Below the pieces are notes generated by a model. That model searched no databases. It worked only from the letters and a program-made list of their open reading frames with translations, and had not been told where the DNA came from. Positions 8,258 to 16,133 of a stretch of DNA of 16,164 nucleotides are shown one piece after another (positions within the stretch are counted from its first letter, which is position 1; each line of letters starts with the position of its first letter). Both the position numbers and the translations under genes were made by a program. The stretch is from an uncultured Polaromonas sp. (GTDB lineage Bacteria > Pseudomonadota > Gammaproteobacteria > Burkholderiales > Burkholderiaceae): NCBI GenBank assembly GCA_946479075.1, contig CAMLDT010000065.1:1-16164 (forward strand), given 5' to 3'.

Positions 8258-8904
8258 GCCTTTCCCCCGGCCACTTCGGTGATGGCATCAACAATGTTGG
8301 AATACGCGCCGCAGCGGCAAATGTTGCCGCTCATGCGTTCACGCAGCTCTTCGGCGGACAGCAGGGGCTGCACCGTCAGGTCGCCGGTGACATGGCTGGG
8401 GACGCCGCGCCGGATTTCATCGAGCGTAGCGACCGCCGAGCAGATTTGCCCGGGCGTGCAATAACCGCACTGGTAACCGTCGTGCCTGACAAAGGCTGCC
8501 TGCATCGGGTGCAGCTTTTGCGGCGTGCCCAGGCCTTCGACGGTGGTGACGCTGGCCCCTTCATGCATGACCGCCAGCGTCAGGCAGGCGTTGATGCGGC
8601 GGCCATCAACGATGACGGTGCAGGCACCGCACTGCCCATGGTCGCAGCCTTTTTTGGTACCGGTCAACCGCAGGGTTTCGCGCAAGGCGTCAAGCAAGGT
8701 GGTGCGGTTGTCGAGGTCGAGTTGATGAGGCTGGCCGTTGACCTCCAGCGTCACCCTGGTCAGGGGATAGGCCGCGCTGGACGGGGTTGGCGCAGGCGCG
8801 CTGTGCACGCTGGGCGCAGTGGCTGCTGCCGCCGCGGCGCCCGACGCGGCCCCGGCGATCAACAGGCCGCGCCGGGAGATCGTGAGGCAGTCATGGAATG
8901 GCAT
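8254..8904 (-). CDS. paoA: periplasmic aldehyde oxidoreductase, 2Fe-2S subunit PaoA with Tat signal
   Basis: This is the iron-sulfur subunit, which also carries the export signal for the PaoABC complex. The protein has 216 residues. A twin-arginine signal [19 protein letters not shown] (residues 8-26) precedes an Ala/Pro-rich stretch. The mature part has a plant-type ferredoxin cluster (Cys87, Cys92, Cys95, Cys107) and a helical domain with the second cluster (Cys146, Cys149, Cys196, Cys198 in CGYC and CRC). The ATG at 8904 has AGGA seven bases upstream. It is the first gene of the operon, and its stop overlaps the paoB start. Export requires folding and cofactor loading in the cytoplasm. Identity is strong. 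Confidence 0.95.
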   Translation of the reverse strand: MPFHDCLTISRRGLLIAGAASGAAAAAATAPSVHSAPAPTPSSAAYPLTRVTLEVNGQPHQLDLDNRTTLLDALRETLRLTGTKKGCDHGQCGACTVIVDGRRINACLTLAVMHEGASVTTVEGLGTPQKLHPMQAAFVRHDGYQCGYCTPGQICSAVATLDEIRRGVPSHVTGDLTVQPLLSAEELRERMSGNICRCGAYSNIVDAITEVAGGKA

Positions 8905-8991
8905 GGGATGTCCTGTGGTGAATGAGGTTCAGCATCAGCAGCAGGGGCACCTGTGCCGGCGCAGCAGGCAGCGGCGATGGAATCACTGCCT

Positions 8992-9020
8992 GTTCTAGGG
9001 CCCGTTCTGCAAGCTGTAAA
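8992..9020 (-). promoter_or_regulatory. candidate sigma-70 promoter for paoABC
   Basis: On the minus strand TTTACA (9020-9015, five of six matches to TTGACA) and TAGAAC (8997-8992, four of six matches) are separated by exactly 17 bases. The predicted leader to the paoA ATG is about 80 bases. An inverted repeat (AAGCTG at 9011-9016, CAGCTT at 9025-9030) overlaps the -35 and could be a regulator site. Prediction by eye only. Confidence 0.4.
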
Positions 9021-9253
9021 GCTTCAGCTTCCGCGCGGTGGCTGGCAGGCGGTGTAGGCCAACTTCCTGATTCACGACAGGCAAGAACCCTCCCGCTGGC
9101 CCGCGGCGGCCAGGCCTGTTGCGCCTGAAGGGGGCCGGCCTGGAAAGGTGGGCCAAAATTGCCCGCTTGCTATGAATTCAGTAGCTGACTACGTAACAAG
9201 GACGCGGGCCTGGCCCCGATTTGATGTGGAATCGGCGCGCCACCGGGAACTGT

Positions 9254-9290
9254 GCCTGACGCTGTGCCTATGCCGTTCGCACAGTCAGGC
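9254..9290 (-). terminator. stem-loop downstream of the carboxylesterase gene
   Basis: GCCTGAC (9254-9260) pairs with GTCAGGC (9284-9290), and after a two-base bulge TGTGC (9263-9267) pairs with GCACA (9279-9283). This gives about 12 pairs around an 11-base loop. It starts 25 bases after the esterase stop on the minus strand, where a terminator or 3'-end stabiliser is expected. There is no T-tract, so simple intrinsic termination is not assured. Confidence 0.45.
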
Positions 9291-9314
9291 CCAAGCAGGC
9301 GCAGTCAGTCCTGG

Positions 9315-11060
9315 TCAGGGCGCGGCGCGCTGCGCGCGCACATGGGTGTGCGTGGTGTTGCGGTCCGCATCGAACACCAGTTGGGCCGGCCAGACCGGCC
9401 AGCGCACGCCCAGCGCTGGGTGGTTGGGATCGCCGGCGTGCGCAAACGCGCCCAGGCTTTTCATCATCTGCGCCGACAGTGCCAGCCGACCGGGCCGGTT
9501 GGCCTCGGTGAAGGAGATGCGCGCATACAGCGACGGCCCGAAGTTGCCAAAGATGAAGGGCAGGTCAAAGGTATGCGCCGCGCCGAAAATCACGTCGAAA
9601 GGCGCCGGCAGTTCGTCCCATTCGAACTGGTAGTTCCATACCGGCGTCTGGCGGGAGGACAGTGCATTGAGCACATCATCCCGGATGGCCGAAAACCAGA
9701 TGCGGTTGAGCGCGTCGCTGCGTGCCGTGAATCCTGTCACCGGTGTCTGCGCCGGCAGGTAGGCAGGCGGCACCCAGTCTTCGATGCGGGTGGCCGGCGG
9801 CGCCTCGGGGTCATAACGGGAAGCCAGCGCAAACACCGCTGCATCGCCCAGCAGCCGCCCGCTCACACCGCCCAGCGCAGGGCGCAAGGCAAAGAGCTGG
9901 GGAAACAGTTTGGTTTCGTCGCGTGTGATGCCTGCGAGGACCGGCACCTTCACATACTGCCCGGCGCGGATACCGGCAATCGGATCGGCCACCACCACCT
10001 TCCCATCGGGGATGGGGTTGGAGGCCGCCATGCCCATCGGGGCCAGCCGTTTGGCGACCGTGCCCAGCAGTTCGTCCGGGGATTTGCCGCGCAAATAGGC
10101 GGCGAGCTGGGCCGGTGTGCGCTGGGCCGCAAGGGCTTTGGCCGCGGCTTCGTCGGCCGCGGTCCCGTCCGCCAGCAACGACTGCGTGAGCAGCGCATGG
10201 CCGCGGGCCGACCAGACGGCCAGCGGCAACACACCCGGTATCGAGCCGGGCGGAAGAGTGGCTGCCGAGGAAATGCCGCCGCTGAGGGCAACGACGCGAT
10301 GGAACAGCGGCTTCGGCCGGGCGGCCATCATCGGCGAGGCCAGCAAGGCATACACATTGACGGCGCCGGCTGATTGCCCCATCAGCGTCACGCGCGCCGG
10401 GTCACCGCCAAAAGCGGCGATGTTGTTCTGCACAAACTCCAGCGACCGGGCGATGTCCATCAACGCGAAATTGCCGGAGTCGTCGGCCGCGTTGCCGGTT
10501 TTCAGGGCGGCCAGTTCGAGAAAACCGAAGATGCCGAGACGGTAGTTGACCGAGACCACGATGGCATCGGCCGTGCGGGCGAGATGGGCGCCGTCATACA
10601 CCGGGTCGGCCGTATAGCCGGTGATGTTGCTGCCGCCGTGCACCCAGACGATGACCGGTCGCGGCCTGGCCGACGGGGCCGAAGGTTGCCAGATGTTCAG
10701 GTAGAGGCAATCTTCGGCGCCCAGCGTCTGGCCCAGGGTGCCGCCGATGGTGGCGTCGTAGCGGTTGTTCTGGCCCGGACCATACAGCCGGCCGGTCTGA
10801 ACGCAGGCCGGCGCGAATGCCGTTGCAGTCTTCACGCCGGTCCAGGGCTGGGGCGGGAGCGGCGCCCTCCAGCGCAGCTCGCCGACAGGCGGACTGGCGA
10901 AGGGAACCCCTTTCCATGACAGCGTACCGCTGGCGGCTGAGTCGTCGCTGCCGGTGACGGGGCCGAAAGCGGTCTGGCGCAGCAGCGGCGAGCCGCCGGG
11001 TGCGTGTGCGCAGGCCTGCAGCAGTGCGCAGGTGAGGATGGCCAGCAACAGCCGGGACAC
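9315..11060 (-). CDS. lipoprotein carboxylesterase, type B (COesterase family)
   Basis: This is a serine esterase predicted to hydrolyse carboxylic esters at the cell envelope. I prefer the GTG start at 11060 (581 residues) because AAGGG lies eight bases upstream; GTG at 11069 adds three residues. The N-terminus is a short lipoprotein signal ending in the lipobox LLQAC (Cys17). The alpha/beta-hydrolase core shows GVPFASPPVGELRWRAP, EDCLYLNIW, the oxyanion loop HGG (141-143), the nucleophile elbow GQSAG (Ser230; the family norm is GESAG), the acid region RDETK (Asp381/Glu382), and GAAHTFDLPFIF with His496. The start lies one base after the TctC-type stop, so the pair is coupled. Substrate unknown; an aromatic or plant ester fits the context. 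Confidence 0.92.
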   Translation of the reverse strand: MSRLLLAILTCALLQACAHAPGGSPLLRQTAFGPVTGSDDSAASGTLSWKGVPFASPPVGELRWRAPLPPQPWTGVKTATAFAPACVQTGRLYGPGQNNRYDATIGGTLGQTLGAEDCLYLNIWQPSAPSARPRPVIVWVHGGSNITGYTADPVYDGAHLARTADAIVVSVNYRLGIFGFLELAALKTGNAADDSGNFALMDIARSLEFVQNNIAAFGGDPARVTLMGQSAGAVNVYALLASPMMAARPKPLFHRVVALSGGISSAATLPPGSIPGVLPLAVWSARGHALLTQSLLADGTAADEAAAKALAAQRTPAQLAAYLRGKSPDELLGTVAKRLAPMGMAASNPIPDGKVVVADPIAGIRAGQYVKVPVLAGITRDETKLFPQLFALRPALGGVSGRLLGDAAVFALASRYDPEAPPATRIEDWVPPAYLPAQTPVTGFTARSDALNRIWFSAIRDDVLNALSSRQTPVWNYQFEWDELPAPFDVIFGAAHTFDLPFIFGNFGPSLYARISFTEANRPGRLALSAQMMKSLGAFAHAGDPNHPALGVRWPVWPAQLVFDADRNTTHTHVRAQRAAP

Positions 11061-11061
11061 C

Positions 11062-12045
11062 TTATTCACCCTTGATGCCCGACTGGCGGATCACCGCGGT
11101 CCACTTGCGGGTTTCGCTGTCGATGAAGGCCTGGAACTCCGCAGGTGTTCCGCCGCGCGGTTCCAGTCCCTGCGACAGGAATTTTTGCCGGACTTCGGGG
11201 TCCGACAGCGCGCGGTTGATCTCCGCCTGCAGGCGGGCCATCACCAGGCGCGATGTGCCACCTGGAACCATCATGCCGTACCAGCCGGATGCGACGACAT
11301 TGGTCATGCCCTGTTCGCGCAGCGTCGGTGCATCGGGGTAGAGCGGGCTGCGCTGCGCCGAGGCGACGCCGAGCACGCGCAGTTTGCCGGCCTTGATGTG
11401 CGGCAACGCCGTGGTGATGGCGGTCAGGGTCGCGTCAATGCGGCCACCGAGCAGCTCGACGTAGGCGGGCGCGTCGCCGCGGAAATGCAGGATCTCGCCA
11501 TTGAGCTTGGCATCCTTGAGGAACAGATCGGCGGCCAGGTTGGGCTGGGAGCCGGCACCCGGGGAGCCGAAGTTCAGGCCCGAGGAACGGGACTTGCCCA
11601 GGGCAATGAGTTCCCGCACGTTTTTCACGCCCGAATTGGCGTTGACGATCAGGAACAGCGGTGCCATGGCCACAAAGGTCACCGGCAGCAGGTCTTTTTT
11701 GATGTCGAACTTCTGCTTGCCGTAAAGCGCCTCGGCCGTGGCATAGGGTGCTGCGGCGTAAAGCATGGTGTAGCCATCCGGGGCGGTGTGGGCCACCATT
11801 TCGTTGGCCAGCCGTGTGCCTGCGCCAGGCTTGTTCTCGACGATCACCTGCTGGCCCAGGCTTTTGCTGAGGTGGTCGGCCAGCACCCGCGCCGAAATGT
11901 CGCTGGGTCCGCCGGGCGCATACGGGGCCACCAGCCGTATCGGCCGGGACGGCCAGTTGTCCTGGGCCAGGGCAAAGGGGGTGGGGCCGGCGGACAGCAC
12001 GGCGGCGCCCGCCGTTCCGAGCAGATTTCTGCGTGTCATTTTCAT
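11062..12045 (-). CDS. tripartite tricarboxylate transporter (Bug/TctC) substrate-binding protein
   Basis: This is a periplasmic receptor for a carboxylate, of the Bug family that is heavily expanded in Burkholderiales. The protein has 327 residues. An export signal with twin arginines (MKMTRRNLLGTAGAAVLSAG) ends near FALAQ at about residue 28. Family motifs follow: WPSRPIRLVAPYAPGGPSD with the ligand-contacting Ser-Asp, VIVENKPGAGTRLA, GSPGAGSQPNLAADLF, and GKLRVLGVASAQRSPLYPDAPTLREQG. GAGGAGA is a good Shine-Dalgarno 5-6 bases before the ATG at 12045. No tctA or tctB membrane genes are nearby, so it is an orphan receptor, which is common for Bug proteins. It faces the LysR gene and leads a two-gene operon with the esterase. 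Confidence 0.95.
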   Translation of the reverse strand: MKMTRRNLLGTAGAAVLSAGPTPFALAQDNWPSRPIRLVAPYAPGGPSDISARVLADHLSKSLGQQVIVENKPGAGTRLANEMVAHTAPDGYTMLYAAAPYATAEALYGKQKFDIKKDLLPVTFVAMAPLFLIVNANSGVKNVRELIALGKSRSSGLNFGSPGAGSQPNLAADLFLKDAKLNGEILHFRGDAPAYVELLGGRIDATLTAITTALPHIKAGKLRVLGVASAQRSPLYPDAPTLREQGMTNVVASGWYGMMVPGGTSRLVMARLQAEINRALSDPEVRQKFLSQGLEPRGGTPAEFQAFIDSETRKWTAVIRQSGIKGE

Positions 12046-12172
12046 GTTGTCTCCTCAAATTTCCGGGTTGGGAGCCGCAACGGTAGGTGTTGCCGACCCA
12101 TAGGGCAAGTCGCATTTTCTGAGGAACTTATCATTCAGGCTTATTAATCATGGATCTTTGAAAGGCGCCGCC
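12046..12172. promoter_or_regulatory. divergent control region between the Bug receptor and the LysR gene
   Basis: This 127-base divergent gap is the usual place for a LysR operator. It contains a direct repeat CTTAT at 12127-12131 and 12140-12144 in an AT-rich patch (TTATCATTCAGGCTTATTAA) close to the LysR start, and a GAGGAGA ribosome site next to the receptor gene. I cannot pick a convincing -35/-10 pair or a single T-N11-A palindrome. Confidence 0.4.
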
Positions 12173-13093
12173 ATGAACATGCATGTGACCATCCGGCAAC
12201 TCCGGGCCCTGGTGGCCGTGGTGGAAACAGGCAGTTTCTCGGAGGCGGCCAAAGCCATGAGCCTGTCGCAGGCAGCGCTCAGCGGCCTGGTCAGCGAACT
12301 GGAAAATCGCGTCGGTGTCCGCCTGCTGGACCGCAACACCCGCAGCGTGTCCCTGTCCGCCGTCGGCCAGTCTTTCGAGCCCATGGCGCGGCGGGTGCTG
12401 GCCACGCTGGAAGAGGCGCTGGACAGCCTGGCCGACCTGAAGGAACTGCGCCGCGGCGTCGTGCGGGTCGCCGCGCCCGAGACCCTGTCCTGCACGCTGA
12501 TGCCTGAACTGATTTCGACCTACCGGGCCAGCAACCCGGACATCGAGGTGCGCTTCGAGGATGTGCCCATCGACATGGTGCTGGCCGGGCTGCTGCACGG
12601 CAACACCGACGTGGGTTTCGGGCCTGCCGGCGTGATCACCGACGACTCGGTGAGCGTGCAGGTGCTGTGGCCCGACCCGTTGTGGGTGGCCTTGCCGCCG
12701 GACGATCCCCTGGCGGGCGCGGCATCGCTGAGCTGGAAGGACTTGCGTGAGCGGCCGGTCATCAATTACATGCCCAACTTCGCGACCAACGTCCTGAGCA
12801 ACGTGCCGCCCCGGTATCACCCGCTGAAGCTGGTGCCTGTGCACCGGGTCAATACAGCGCTGTCCATGTTGCGCTTCCAGCACGGTGCGGTGGTCCTGCC
12901 TTCCATGTCGGAGTCGCTGGTGCGCGGCTTCGGGCTGGCCTTCCTGCCGCTGGTGCGCCCGCAGGTGAGCTGGAGCGTCGCCATGTTTGTGCGGCGGCGG
13001 CCTTCGATCTCGCCTGCGGTCGAAAGTTTTGCACGTTTCACGCAGGATTTCGCGCGTGCCTGGACGGCCATGGAGACCTATCGGAAAAAGTGA
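12173..13093 (+). CDS. LysR-family transcriptional regulator
   Basis: This regulator probably controls the divergent receptor-esterase pair and perhaps the downstream acyl-CoA synthetase. From ATG 12173 it has 306 residues, normal for LysR. The choice is supported by AAAGG at 12161-12165, seven bases upstream; a TTG at 12158 is an unlikely alternative. The N-terminal helix-turn-helix spans about residues 1-62 (TIRQLRALVAVVETGSFSEA, then LSQAALSGLVSELENRVGVR and LLDRNTRSVSLSAVG). The rest is a periplasmic-binding-like effector domain with GVVRVAAPETLSCTLMPELI and DVGFGPAG. The gene next to it is a Bug receptor, a frequent LysR pairing in this order. The effector is not predictable from sequence. 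Confidence 0.94.
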   Translation: MNMHVTIRQLRALVAVVETGSFSEAAKAMSLSQAALSGLVSELENRVGVRLLDRNTRSVSLSAVGQSFEPMARRVLATLEEALDSLADLKELRRGVVRVAAPETLSCTLMPELISTYRASNPDIEVRFEDVPIDMVLAGLLHGNTDVGFGPAGVITDDSVSVQVLWPDPLWVALPPDDPLAGAASLSWKDLRERPVINYMPNFATNVLSNVPPRYHPLKLVPVHRVNTALSMLRFQHGAVVLPSMSESLVRGFGLAFLPLVRPQVSWSVAMFVRRRPSISPAVESFARFTQDFARAWTAMETYRKK

Positions 13094-13115
13094 TCGATGA
13101 ACCGGAAATGCCGTC

Positions 13116-13144
13116 TTGCCTTATAAGCGTGCGCTGGCTATCTT
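13116..13144 (+). promoter_or_regulatory. weak candidate promoter before the acyl-CoA synthetase gene
   Basis: TTGCCT (13116-13121) and TATCTT (13139-13144) are separated by 17 bases, each four of six matches to the sigma-70 hexamers, in the 72-base gap after the LysR gene. A separate transcript for the synthetase is possible. Co-transcription with LysR is equally likely. Confidence 0.25.
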
Positions 13145-13165
13145 GACGCCTTCATTCCACAAGCG

Positions 13166-16133
13166 TTGCCAGCCGTGACCCCATCCGATTTTGATGCCAG
13201 CCTCGATGCCTTTTTTTCGCCCTCATCCATTGCCGTCGTCGGCGCCTCCGCCGGCGGTGTCAAGACCGGCGCCATCCCGCTGCGTTACCTGATTGAACAG
13301 GAATTTGCCGGCGCCATCTATCCCATCCACCCGACACAGCCACAGGTGCAGGGCCTGCGCGCCTACCCGAGCCTGCGTGCGGTGGGTCAGCCTGTGGATC
13401 TGGCCATTTTTGCGGTGCCGGCGCAGCACGCCTTCACCGCGCTGGAAGATGCGGTGGCGTCGGGGGTCAAAAGCATTGTCATGTTCACCGCCGGATTTGC
13501 CGAAACCGGCGAAGACGGCACACGCGCGCAGCAGCGCTTCGCTGCGCGGGCGCGGGAAGCCGGCATCCGCCTGCTGGGGCCCAATTGCCTGGGTTTCATG
13601 AATGCGGACCGCCGGGTCTATGCCACCTTTTCGCCGGTCGTCTCCGGCGGCCTGGCCCCTTCCGGCGCGGTCGGCATTGCCAGCCAGAGCGGCGCCTTCG
13701 GGGCGTATGCCTATGGCATGGCGCGGGAGCGCAATGTCGGCCTGTCGATGTGGGTGGCCACCGGCAACGAAGCCGACATCGACGTGGCCGACTGCATCGC
13801 CTGGATGGCGCGGGACCCGGCCACCCGCGTGATCATGGCTTACATGGAAGGCTGCCGCGATGGCGCCAAGCTGAAAAACGCCCTGCATCTGGCCCGCCAG
13901 GCGCGCAAACCGGTGGTGGTCGTGAAGGTCGGACGGACCGAGCTGGGCGCGCAGGCGGCAGCCTCGCACACGGCGGCGCTGGCCGGTGACGACGCGGCGT
14001 TCAACGCGCTGTTCCGGCAATACGGCGTGTGGCGCGCGCGCTCCATCGATGAATTTTTTGATGTTGCGCATTGCCTGTCCGTGTCGGTGCTGCCGGCCAA
14101 TCCCCGGGTCGGCCTGCTGACGGTGTCCGGTGGCGTGGGGGTGCTGATGTCCGACGATGCGCACGATGCCGGGCTGGAACTGGCGCCGCTGGCGGCGCCG
14201 GCGCGCGACCGCATCCTCGCGCGGGTGCCTTTCGCCGCCACGCGCAACCCCGTCGATATCACCGGCCAGATCACTTCCGAGCCCGACCTGCTGGGGCTGG
14301 CGGCCGACGCCATGCTGGGCGAAGGTGACTACGGCAGCTTGCTGGTGTTTCTGGCGGCGGCCGGGCTCACGCCCAGCCTGCAACACACCCAGCTTCAGGT
14401 GGCCCGGCAACTCCGGCAGGCTTATCCGGACCGCTTGCTGATCTTCAGCAGCCTGACGACCGCCCCGCAACAGGCTGCGCTGCAGGCGCTGGGATGCCTC
14501 AGCTTCAGTGAGCCCGGGCGCGCAATTCGCGTGCTGGCCGCCATGAACTTTTTTGCAGCCCAGGCCAGGGATCAGGCTGCAGCGCCGGCCGCTGCGGCGC
14601 TGGCGGGCTGTATCACGCTGCGGCCCGGCAACTACCACGAGGCGGACGCGCTGGCGCTGTTGCGCGCGCACGGCCTGCCCAGCGCGGCCAGCCAGGCGGT
14701 GGACACGCGGGAAGCGGCGATGACCGCAGCCCGTGACATCGGTTTTCCGGTGGTGATGAAGGTGCTTTCCAAAGACATCCTGCACAAGAGTGATGCCGGC
14801 GGCGTGGTCTTGGGCATTGCTGATGAAAAAGCCGCAGGCCTGGCTTACGACGCCATCGTGCGCAGCGTGGATGCGGCGCATCCGCAGGCGCAAGTCGATG
14901 GCGTGCTGGTGGCGGCCATGGTCAGGGGCGGGGTCGAATGTATTCTGGGCATACACCGCGATCCGGTGCTGGGACCGATCCTGATGCTGGGCGCGGGGGG
15001 TGTGAATGTGGAACTGCTGCGCGATGTCAGCTTTCGGGTGGTGCCGGTGGATATCCACCAGGCCCGCGCCATGACCGGCGAACTCAAGACCAGCGCGCTG
15101 TTCCACGGCTTTCGTGGTGCGCCGCCGGCCGACGTGGAGGCGCTGGCACAGGCCATCGTGAGCCTGTCGGATTTTGCGGTGGCTGCCGGCGATTCGCTGG
15201 AGGCGGTGGAGGTCAATCCTTTCACCGTGCTGCCGCAAGGCCGGGGTGGGGCGGCGCTCGATGCGGTGCTGGTGGGCCGCGCCTGCGCGGCGCCTGCGCA
15301 GGATGGGGTGCTGGACCCGTTTGTGCTCGAAACCCTGCCGCTGTTCGAGATGGCCCGCATGCGTTCGGCCAATACGGCGCGCAGGCATCCAGTGCGTGGA
15401 TTTGCCGGCGACGGGCCGGCCTCCACCCTGCGCTGGGTCAACCAGTTCACCCACACGCGGCGCCTGCGCGGGCCGGAAGACCGTGAGGTCGTCACCCCCA
15501 ACAACGACACGCTGTTCACCAACGCCTGGCTGGATCTGTCCGCGGGGCCGGTCGTCATCCATGTGCCGGAGATGGGCGACCGCTACTGGACGCTCGGTTT
15601 TCTCGACGCCTGGACCAACCCCTGGGCTTACGCGGGACGCCGCACCACGGGCGGTGCGCAGCAGCGGATTTTTGTGCACGGGCCGTCGTGGAAGGGGCAG
15701 GCACCGGCGGGCATGCATGTCGTCAGTGCGCCGGGCGACGATGTCTGGATCATTGGCCGCATCCTGGTGGACCACGATGTGGCAGACCTGGCGCGTGTGC
15801 ATGTGCTGCAGGACCAGTTCACCCTGTCCCGCCCCGACGGTGCGCCGGCGCTTTCGCGCCTGGATGTCTTGCTGGATGGCCGCCGCACCGACGTGCCGGA
15901 AGCCGGGGAGTATCTGCGCGTGCTGGCTTCCATGCTGGCACGTAACCCGCCCCGCCAGGCGATCTCCGCCCGGCCTGACACCGACGCCGGCCTGGATGCG
16001 GCCCTGCAGTCGGTGTACAGCGCGCTGCGGGCCGCCCCGGCTTCGGCCGGCTCGGGCGGGTGGACCACCGCCGTCAGCGTCCGCACCGACTTCGGTGATG
16101 ACTTCCTGACGCGGGCGCGCGTGGCGCGCAACT
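13166..16133 (+). CDS. ADP-forming acyl-CoA synthetase fused to a DUF1254 domain (3'-truncated by the contig end)
   Basis: It is predicted to make an acyl-CoA from a carboxylate, CoA and ATP, forming ADP. Numbered from TTG 13166 (GTG 13175 is an alternative; neither has a clear ribosome site), the CoA-binding domain starts with SPSSIAVVGAS (18-28) and includes LLGPNCLGF (136-144). The succinyl-CoA-ligase-like part has the phosphohistidine motif SHTAALAG (His268) and NPVDITGQ. The ATP-grasp domain shows GFPVVMKVLSKDILHKSDAGG (526-546) and EVNPF (682-686). Usual proteins of this type end near residue 700. Here the frame continues with a DUF1254 domain from about residue 715 (LPLFEMARMR; VTPNNDTLFTNAWLDLSAGP at 776-795; DVWIIGRILVD). 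The TAG at 16133-16135 is made by adapter sequence, so the true C-terminus is missing. Domain calls are strong; the substrate is unknown. Confidence 0.92.
15308..16133 (+). other. DUF1254 domain region within the acyl-CoA synthetase reading frame
   Basis: Residues about 715-989 of the fusion have no counterpart in ordinary ADP-forming synthetases. They match the N-terminal half of stand-alone DUF1254/DUF1214 proteins: an opening LPLFEMARMR helix, VNQFTHTRRL, VTPNNDTLFTNAWLDL, HVPEMGDRYWTLGFLDAWTN and the later DVWIIGRILVD. The last readable residues (GGWTTAVSVRTDFGDDFLTR) resemble the segment that normally leads from DUF1254 into DUF1214, so a DUF1214 domain probably follows beyond the window. 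The function of this family is not established to my knowledge. Confidence 0.8.

Larger units (their letters stand above)
8905..9314. other. 410-base non-coding gap between paoA and the carboxylesterase gene
   Basis: I see no convincing gene here. Open frames on the plus strand in this stretch have no family features and run into the antisense of the esterase. The gap holds the candidate pao promoter, the 9011-9030 inverted repeat, a strong stem-loop at 9254-9290, and an AT-richer patch at about 9165-9200 (TTGCTATGAATTCAGTAGCT). That patch resembles, from memory, degenerate dispersed intergenic repeats of Comamonadaceae. No pao-specific regulator is present. Confidence 0.6.

Noticed and set aside
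8922..9633. Small plus-strand frames in the gap upstream of paoA
   Set aside because: No ribosome site or recognisable domain, and the second frame runs deep into the antisense of the esterase.
13223..15802. An 859-codon open frame on the minus strand opposite the acyl-CoA synthetase
   Set aside because: It is a shadow of a GC-rich gene: rich in Arg, His and Gln, with no recognisable motif. The opposite strand carries clear domain signatures along the whole length.
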